NCBI GenBank assembly: GCA_964496975.1
Contig: CAZCBN010000130.1
Location: 1-9,074, forward strand
Source: CAZCBN01 sp964496975
GTDB lineage: Bacteria > Planctomycetota > Phycisphaerae > Phycisphaerales > UBA1924
DNA: 9,074 bases
Direction of reading: 5' to 3'
Shown here one piece after another: positions 6,001 to 9,074 of the stretch; position 1 is the stretch's first letter, and every line of letters starts with the position of its first letter. The notes beneath the pieces were generated by a model. The model saw only the letters and a program-made list of their open reading frames with translations, had not been told where the DNA came from and ran no database searches. Both the position numbers and the translations under genes were made by a program.

Positions 6001-7500
6001 GGTGGGGGTGGGGGCTTTGCGGGCCTCGCCGGGCTTGAGGAGGTTGAACTCGTCGGGGACCTTGATGTTGGCGCGGGTCTGGTAGAGCACCTCGGTGCCG
6101 AGGGTGTTGGCGATGAGTACGACGCCGAGGGAGTTGAACGGCTCGGGCTTGGAGACGACGCGCATCGGCAGCGTGTAGGGCGTGCCGTTGTTCATGAAGG
6201 CGTCGATGGGCGTGGCGACCAGGCCGTCCTGCGGCATGAAGGCGACGCCGTCGCCGGTGCCGAAGTTGATGTCGAAGGTCCACTTGGTCTTGTCGGCCGA
6301 GACGGTGGTGGGCAGCACGTTCAGGCCGCCGCGGGAGTTGCGGAGGGTGACGCTCCCGGGCACGCGGACGCCCCAGTCGACGTTCACCACGTACTGCTCG
6401 GCGAGGTCCACGCCCTTGATGTAGAAGGTGCTGGCGGCGGCGTTGGGGCCGGGCTCCTTCATGTACTTGCCGGTGACGGAGAAGATGCCCGCGGCCCGGG
6501 GGACCATCACCACGTTGGCGAAGGCGGGGCCCATGGGGATGACGCCCGCGGCGACGCCTTCGGCGTAGTTTTCGGCCGTGGCCGTGATGACGCGGGGCCC
6601 GACGACGACGTTGCGGAAGACCGCGACGCCGTTGGCGTCGGCGTTCATGGTCTCGCCCGAGTTCAGGCGGATGCGGGGCATGGCGGGGCCGCCGCCGGCG
6701 TTGCGCGGGGGCTGGCCCGTGTCGTCGCTGAGGGCCTGCACGGTCAGGTCGCCGCGGGGCACGAAGACGCCGGCGACCTCGACCGCGACCTCTTCGGCGG
6801 TGGGGATGGGGCTGGCGCAGTCGACGGTGTTGATGAGCGTGCCGGTGAGGGTCCAGCTCTGGGTTTCGAGGTTGAAGCCGTCGTCGGCGGTGATCATGCC
6901 GTACGACTCGTCGCTGTAGGAGCCGACGTTGTCAGCGGGCTGGCCGTCGACGCGGAGGGTGCAGTTGTTCAGTTGGGCGCCGCTGCTGCCCTGGTAGAAC
7001 GTCTGGACCATCACGGTGTTGAAGCCCGGCGCGACGGCCCGCGAGACCGAGCGCGGGCCGCCCAGGCCCTGCACCGTGAGCGTGATGGTGCGGGTCGCGG
7101 CGTCATAGCGGGCGGTGAAGGGGGAGCCGGGCTGGCCGCGGGAGTAGAGGATGTCGGCGGTGCTGAGCGTGCCGGGCTTGGTGCGGTCGGCGCCGACGGC
7201 GAGCTCCCAGCCGGTGGTGGGGCGGTAGGTGGGGCTGGTGCGCCAGCAGTCGGTGGAGTTGAAGTTCTGGGCGACGGCGACCCAGCGCACGGGCTGGAAC
7301 TTCGACAGGTCATAGCCCATCGCGTCCTGGATCAGCCGCCAGTTGCCCTGGCCGGAGCGTTCCACCTTCACCGCCGCGTCGGCGACGCTGCAGAGGGCCG
7401 CGGGCAGGCCGCAGGCGAGGAGCAGGGCGATGCACGCGGGCGACCGACGGGCGGCCGTGGTGCGCGCAGAACGGGCATTGCGGGCGAGCGACAGAGGCAT
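3028..7500 (-). CDS. Giant exported multidomain protein: propeller-like repeats, two CARDB-like domains, dockerin-like C-terminus (1490 aa)
   Basis: Predicted secreted or surface protein; no enzymatic motif recognised. Arg-rich n-region (1-20), then hydrophobic CIALLLACGLPAALC and an ADA site near 42; LLLAC at 26-30 also reads as a lipobox. Residues about 43-235 form an unrecognised beta-rich domain. About 265-325 resembles a carboxypeptidase-regulatory-like domain (GVAVFRNVVVGPRVITATAENY). About 550-720 is Gly-rich with alternating strands. About 789-1197 holds propeller-like repeats with TW motifs at W840, W914, W1025 and W1126, each followed by Thr/Ser-Asp/Asn-Asp. About 1199-1308 and 1309-1420 look like two CARDB adhesion-type domains. 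Residues 1431-1490 carry two dockerin-like Ca loops (DINRSGEADIFD, DLDGDGAMTIFD) between C1431 and C1484. The ATG at 7500 is chosen for its perfect GGAGG 6 bases upstream; the frame continues to an ATG at 7632 without coding character. The PEP-CTERM-like gene follows after 8 bases. Large antisense open frames are shadows. Confidence 0.9.
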   Translation of the reverse strand: MPLSLARNARSARTTAARRSPACIALLLACGLPAALCSVADAAVKVERSGQGNWRLIQDAMGYDLSKFQPVRWVAVAQNFNSTDCWRTSPTYRPTTGWELAVGADRTKPGTLSTADILYSRGQPGSPFTARYDAATRTITLTVQGLGGPRSVSRAVAPGFNTVMVQTFYQGSSGAQLNNCTLRVDGQPADNVGSYSDESYGMITADDGFNLETQSWTLTGTLINTVDCASPIPTAEEVAVEVAGVFVPRGDLTVQALSDDTGQPPRNAGGGPAMPRIRLNSGETMNADANGVAVFRNVVVGPRVITATAENYAEGVAAGVIPMGPAFANVVMVPRAAGIFSVTGKYMKEPGPNAAASTFYIKGVDLAEQYVVNVDWGVRVPGSVTLRNSRGGLNVLPTTVSADKTKWTFDINFGTGDGVAFMPQDGLVATPIDAFMNNGTPYTLPMRVVSKPEPFNSLGVVLIANTLGTEVLYQTRANIKVPDEFNLLKPGEARKAPTPTDPPFFSGGSGFGWAPELEIKPEIKLDGTGEMGSLNAVRKPEQGGRGTVGSRTRNKFALLGSEFEGKIGLKGRYFYQLPIADWDYGASLTGAIEFKIGLPPRPVPFVVLGVPMYAQGKASAKLEASLTVRDIRLNALPTFVEAEVQPEIGIGGLLGVGADGIGGIEAEAIGGIKASFKFDAANPTGKIDSAEGFVTVVGRARALIFSVSTPEVKFRFPFIEGNGFFADPSTWEMEASSLLSASYIEIPSRDYLHSPAGFQRFVADDSPSFREPSVAEGAGAARSVSQQTLLTNIFPDADPAMVASNDDSLTLLFIADDPMRDDVNRNELAYMRYNAAAGTWSSPQPVSDDGTADLSPQVALLPGDRPVAVWHDGASVLPDPGPNPSQPTLDMLLATYRADSEISGAVYDAGTDTWASQRLTDDALFDHSPRIAASNGDAAMIAWITNDAGLEQGTDASPNRVRFALTNGTVFTPPQDAFEAPTLLEFDLTYNGTEATIIYSADMDGDYATADDRDLFVASYDGVTWGQPVRITDDAGWDTHPRFATNPLTGQPMVIWYHAGRIQTASDIAALSDRATAVDLGGERQEAADFRLATGPGGDLALLWQQVSGDLTDLAYTVFDPAAGTWSTPALLTNDESTERLGAPVVTASGDVAVALLDIETVNVDASQTDFDGDIIDLGEKPTFGQADLALIRRTLTDDLAVRADGLSLDIPNPRANDAVTITASVQNLGDRTARDVVVEFFDADPATGGRSIARKTIATLNAGASADATTDWTVPGDIPDPTVFVVVDPDDAQPDANRANNTASLLDLQLPDLIVARFEGRTAGPTDQILEVLIENRGGREAPAGIEIDITRDDTAEIIATLIVPDPIPASGGVGLTYRWENPPVFPAGALDLTAAADPALALTEESDDNNDRPARVYARVPAEARAAACPADINRSGEADIFDLFDFLSMLDENNLAGDLDGDGAMTIFDLFDFLAAMDTPCPEAPTW
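3070..3175 (-). repeat. 25-base direct repeat inside the dockerin-like region
   Basis: Bases 3070-3094 and 3151-3175 match at 24 of 25 positions and lie 81 bases (27 codons) apart, in frame. Each encodes IFDLFDFL, the helix following a Ca-binding loop. The single difference is a synonymous Leu codon (CTG versus CTC). The two dockerin half-repeats are thus nearly identical here at DNA level, while the loops before them differ (NRSGEAD versus DGDGAMT). Confidence 0.85.
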
Positions 7501-7506
7501 GGATTC

Positions 7507-7511
7507 CCTCC
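7507..7511 (-). promoter_or_regulatory. Strong Shine-Dalgarno (GGAGG) fixing the start of the giant exported protein
   Basis: On the minus strand GGGAGGG (7512-7506) contains the full GGAGG core and sits 6 bases before the ATG at 7500. It is the strongest ribosome binding site in the window. It selects the start that gives a proper signal peptide over the in-frame ATG at 7632. Confidence 0.85.
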
Positions 7512-7590
7512 CGGTTGGGCGGCAGCGGGGCCAACGCCAAGTGGCGCGGCGGCAACGGCTCGGGCGCGGGGACGCGAACGGTCCACCGTG

Positions 7591-7619
7591 AACATACCTG
7601 AGCGGGCTGTCTCTGGGAA
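7591..7619 (-). promoter_or_regulatory. Candidate sigma-70-type promoter of the giant exported protein
   Basis: On the minus strand TTCCCA (7619-7614) and TATGTT (7596-7591) are separated by exactly 17 bases. Each matches the -35 (TTGACA) and -10 (TATAAT) consensus at 4 of 6 positions. Transcription would start near 7584, giving a leader of about 85 bases before the ATG at 7500. The TATGTT stretch is one of the few AT-richer spots in this region. Planctomycete promoter rules are poorly known, so this is a pattern match only. Confidence 0.35.
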
Positions 7620-7830
7620 CGAAATCCTGCACGCCCGATCACGCGGCGGGTGCGACTTCACGGAATCTGCGCACAACGCGCGTCGCTGCGGGCGCTCCCC
7701 AAGCTTGCCAAGGTCGCCCGGCTTCACGCGTAGCCAGACGTGACCGGCCCGTCGGGCGGGGTGCACCGGGCGGTCCAGCGATCGGGCGGGCTTGCCGGGG
7801 GTTCCCGTGGGTTGCGGAAGGGCTTGGGAG

Positions 7831-7855
7831 GGCTCGGGTTTGTGACTCGCGAGCC
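7831..7855 (-). terminator. Stem-loop 3' of tRNA-Thr, possible weak terminator
   Basis: On the minus strand GGCTCG (7855-7850) pairs with CGAGCC (7836-7831) across a 13-base loop, starting 5 bases after the tRNA 3' end. There is no T-run after the stem, so termination would have to be U-independent. It may equally be a processing structure or chance pairing in GC-rich DNA. Confidence 0.22.
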
Positions 7856-7860
7856 GGGAA

Positions 7861-7933
7861 AGCCACCTACTGGACTCGAACCAGCGACCTGAGCTTTACG
7901 AAAGCTCCGCTCTACCAACTGAGCTAAGGTGGC
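7861..7933 (-). tRNA. trnT: tRNA-Thr (anticodon CGU)
   Basis: The minus strand folds into a complete cloverleaf. The acceptor stem GCCACCT/AGGTGGC is fully paired. The D arm is GCTC/GAGC with GG in the loop. The anticodon stem is GAGCT/AGCTC with loop TTCGTAA, giving CGT at positions 34-36, which reads ACG (Thr). The variable region has 5 bases, and the T arm GCTGG/CCAGT (one G-U pair) has loop TTCGAGT. The C2-G71 pair and G35-U36 agree with known bacterial Thr identity elements. The discriminator base is T and the CCA end is not encoded, so it must be added enzymatically. The gene lies on the same strand as hflX, 136 bases after its stop, and could be transcribed with it or from its own promoter. 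Confidence 0.97.
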
Positions 7934-7976
7934 AGCGTCCACTCAAGGACGGGCGGGCGGGGCGGTTGGCCTCGAT

Positions 7977-8015
7977 CGCCGGGGCAAGTATCCCCCCGGC
8001 GGGCGGCTGCGTCCA
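7977..8015 (-). promoter_or_regulatory. Candidate tRNA-Thr promoter, with its -10 inside a GC-rich inverted repeat
   Basis: On the minus strand TGGACG (8015-8010) and GATACT (7992-7987) are 17 bases apart, each matching the -35 or -10 consensus at 4 of 6 positions. A start near 7980 would give a leader of roughly 47 bases before the tRNA. The -10 lies mostly in the loop of a perfect 8-bp inverted repeat (CGCCGGGG at 7977-7984, CCCCGGCG at 7994-8001). That repeat could instead be a U-less terminator or processing hairpin after hflX. Both readings are tentative and may not both be true. Confidence 0.3.
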
Positions 8016-8069
8016 CCGTTGGGGGCGAGTTGGCTTGCGTTTGGTGGGGCGGGGCGGCTTGGCCGCGGG

Positions 8070-9074
8070 TTACGGGGCCCGCCAGCCGCGGTCGCGGGCG
8101 GTGTCGTCGCGCAGGTCGGGGGGGAGGGGGTCGCCGTTGATGGGGGTGAGCCGCATGCGTGCGCCGGCCGAGCGGAGCTGCGCGAGCTGGCGGGTGCCGA
8201 TGCGGGCGCGGAGGGTGACGGCGTCGGCGGCGTAGTCGCGGTGCTCGACGACGCCGCGGTTCTCGATGACGTGGATGGTGCGCGAGTCGGCGAGCGGGAC
8301 GGTGATGTCCAGCGTGAGGGGGGTGCCGACCGCGGCCGTGCGCACGCGGTGGAGGAGTGCCTCGTGGCCGATGCGGAGATTGCCCTCGGCGTCGGGCAGG
8401 GCGGAGATGGGGATGGCGGCGGGGTCGCGCTGCTGCCAGACGAGCAGCTCGCGGTTGTCGGCGAGGCGATCGACCTTGTTCAGCAGCAGGACGCGGGGCG
8501 GGGGGGTCCAGGGCTTGATGTCGTCGCCGGTGTGGCGGGCGCGTTTGGCGGCCTTTCGCTCGGCCTCTTCGACCTCTTCGAAGACCTCGTCGAGCACTTT
8601 GTGGACGGTCTCGATGTGCAGCTCGGCGGCGGGGTCGGAGACGTCGAGCAGGATGAGGAGCAGGTCGGCGTGCGTGGCCTCTTCGAGCGTGGCGCGGAAG
8701 GAGGCGACGAGGTGGTGGGGGAGATCTCTGACGAAGCCGACGGTGTCGGAGAGCATGGCGTTGAGGCCGCCGCCGAGGTTCCACTCGCGGGTGCGGGTCA
8801 TGAGGGTGGCGAAGACGCGGTCGTCGGCGTAGGCCCCGCCGGCGGTGAGGGAGTTGAAGAGGGTGCTCTTTCCGGCGTTGGTGTAGCCGACGATGCCGAC
8901 GGTGAAGTGGTCGAGGGTGCGTTTCTGCACCTCGCGGCGTTTGCGTTCGCGGATCTCGTTGAGCTCGGCCTGGAGGGCGAGCTTGCGGCGCTGGACGAGG
9001 CGGCGGTCGATCTCGAGCTGCTGCTCGCCGGGGCCGCGGGTGCCGACGCCGCCGATGCCGCCGGAGCCGACGAT
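8070..9074 (-). CDS. hflX: Ribosome-associated GTPase HflX, C-terminal 334 residues (5' end outside window)
   Basis: HflX binds the large ribosomal subunit and splits 70S ribosomes, notably stalled ones under heat stress; it acts in the cytosol. The open frame continues through the window edge, so the start and N-terminal domain are missing. In fragment numbering, the subdomain signature GTRGPGEQQLEIDRR is at 11-25, followed by a charged helix of the coiled-coil type. The G domain shows G1 GYTNAGKST (63-71), G2 FATL with T90, G3 DTVGF (110-114), G4 NKVD (199-202) and G5 SAL (224-226). The usual signature is GPGETQLE, so Gln replaces Thr. An extra charged segment with a Pro-rich end (about 166-193, EEVEEAERKAAKRAR then WTPPPR) separates G3 from G4, where E. 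coli HflX is much shorter. Any apparent GTG start near 8930 is internal. The tRNA-Thr gene follows on the same strand. Confidence 0.95.
   Translation of the reverse strand: MVGSGGIGGVGTRGPGEQQLEIDRRLVQRRKLALQAELNEIRERKRREVQKRTLDHFTVGIVGYTNAGKSTLFNSLTAGGAYADDRVFATLMTRTREWNLGGGLNAMLSDTVGFVRDLPHHLVASFRATLEEATHADLLLILLDVSDPAAELHIETVHKVLDEVFEEVEEAERKAAKRARHTGDDIKPWTPPPRVLLLNKVDRLADNRELLVWQQRDPAAIPISALPDAEGNLRIGHEALLHRVRTAAVGTPLTLDITVPLADSRTIHVIENRGVVEHRDYAADAVTLRARIGTRQLAQLRSAGARMRLTPINGDPLPPDLRDDTARDRGWRAP

Larger units (their letters stand above)
7501..7860. other. 360-base non-coding region between tRNA-Thr and the giant protein gene
   Basis: No frame here has credible coding character; the open frames that cross it are extensions or shadows of flanking genes. 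It holds the ribosome binding site and a candidate promoter of the giant gene near its left end, and a weak stem-loop just 3' of the tRNA near its right end. I see no repeated tRNA 3' end, no integrase remnant and no clear regulatory RNA fold in the rest. The composition is only slightly less GC-rich than its surroundings, so there is no sign of a recently acquired insert. Confidence 0.7.

Noticed and set aside
7534..7547. Palindromic ACGCCAAGTGGCGC in the leader of the giant gene
   Set aside because: The loop would be only 2-4 bases with a 4-5 bp stem; too small to call a regulatory structure in GC-rich DNA.
7501..7632. N-terminal extension of the giant protein to an ATG at 7632
   Set aside because: The ATG at 7500 has a perfect GGAGG and leads straight into a signal peptide; the extension lacks coding character and would bury the signal.
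5773..7743. 656-codon open frame on the plus strand
   Set aside because: It is antisense to the giant exported protein and made of Gly/Val/Asp/Ala repeats typical of the mirror frame of a GC-rich gene. It shows no recognisable domain or ribosome binding site, while the opposite strand has clear domains.
7501..7933. tRNA-Thr as an integration site with a mobile island beside it
   Set aside because: No repeat of the tRNA 3' end and no integrase or transposase is found in the window, and the flanking composition is ordinary.

Overview
The window is very GC-rich DNA, with G or C at most third codon positions. It most likely comes from a planctomycete of the class Phycisphaerae or a close relative. 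This is inferred from three things seen here: a C-terminal dockerin-like tail of the planctomycete style on a giant exported protein, a short PEP-CTERM-like tail (Pro-rich motif, hydrophobic stretch, Arg cluster) on its neighbour, and mostly weak Shine-Dalgarno sequences. No marker gene fixes the taxonomy.

Layout. The left part (88-2187) has two plus-strand genes: a small soluble protein of unknown function, then a GT-B glycosyltransferase of the glycogen-synthase-like kind with a large Ala/Gly-rich insertion. They meet head-on, with only 25 bases between stop codons, a minus-strand block that fills the rest. In its direction of transcription (right to left) the block has: the C-terminal 334 residues of the ribosome-splitting GTPase HflX (8070-9074, cut by the window edge); a tRNA-Thr(CGU) gene (7861-7933); a 360-base non-coding region with a candidate promoter; a 1490-residue exported multidomain protein (3028-7500); and, 8 bases after it, a small exported protein with a PEP-CTERM-like tail (2213-3019).

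How the genes may work together. The giant protein and the small PEP-CTERM-like protein are tightly spaced on one strand and are probably one transcript. Both are predicted to leave the cytoplasm, and they carry two different kinds of C-terminal module (dockerin-like versus PEP-CTERM-like). I see no catalytic motif in either, so surface or matrix adhesion is the most economical guess. The giant protein reads as: signal peptide, an unrecognised beta-rich N-domain, a carboxypeptidase-regulatory-like domain, a Gly-rich alternating-strand region, propeller-like repeats, two CARDB-like domains, and a dockerin-like pair of Ca-binding loops. The glycosyltransferase, hflX and the tRNA are chromosomal housekeeping-type genes with no evident link to the exported pair. 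I see no CRISPR array, insertion sequence, integrase or attachment-site duplication.
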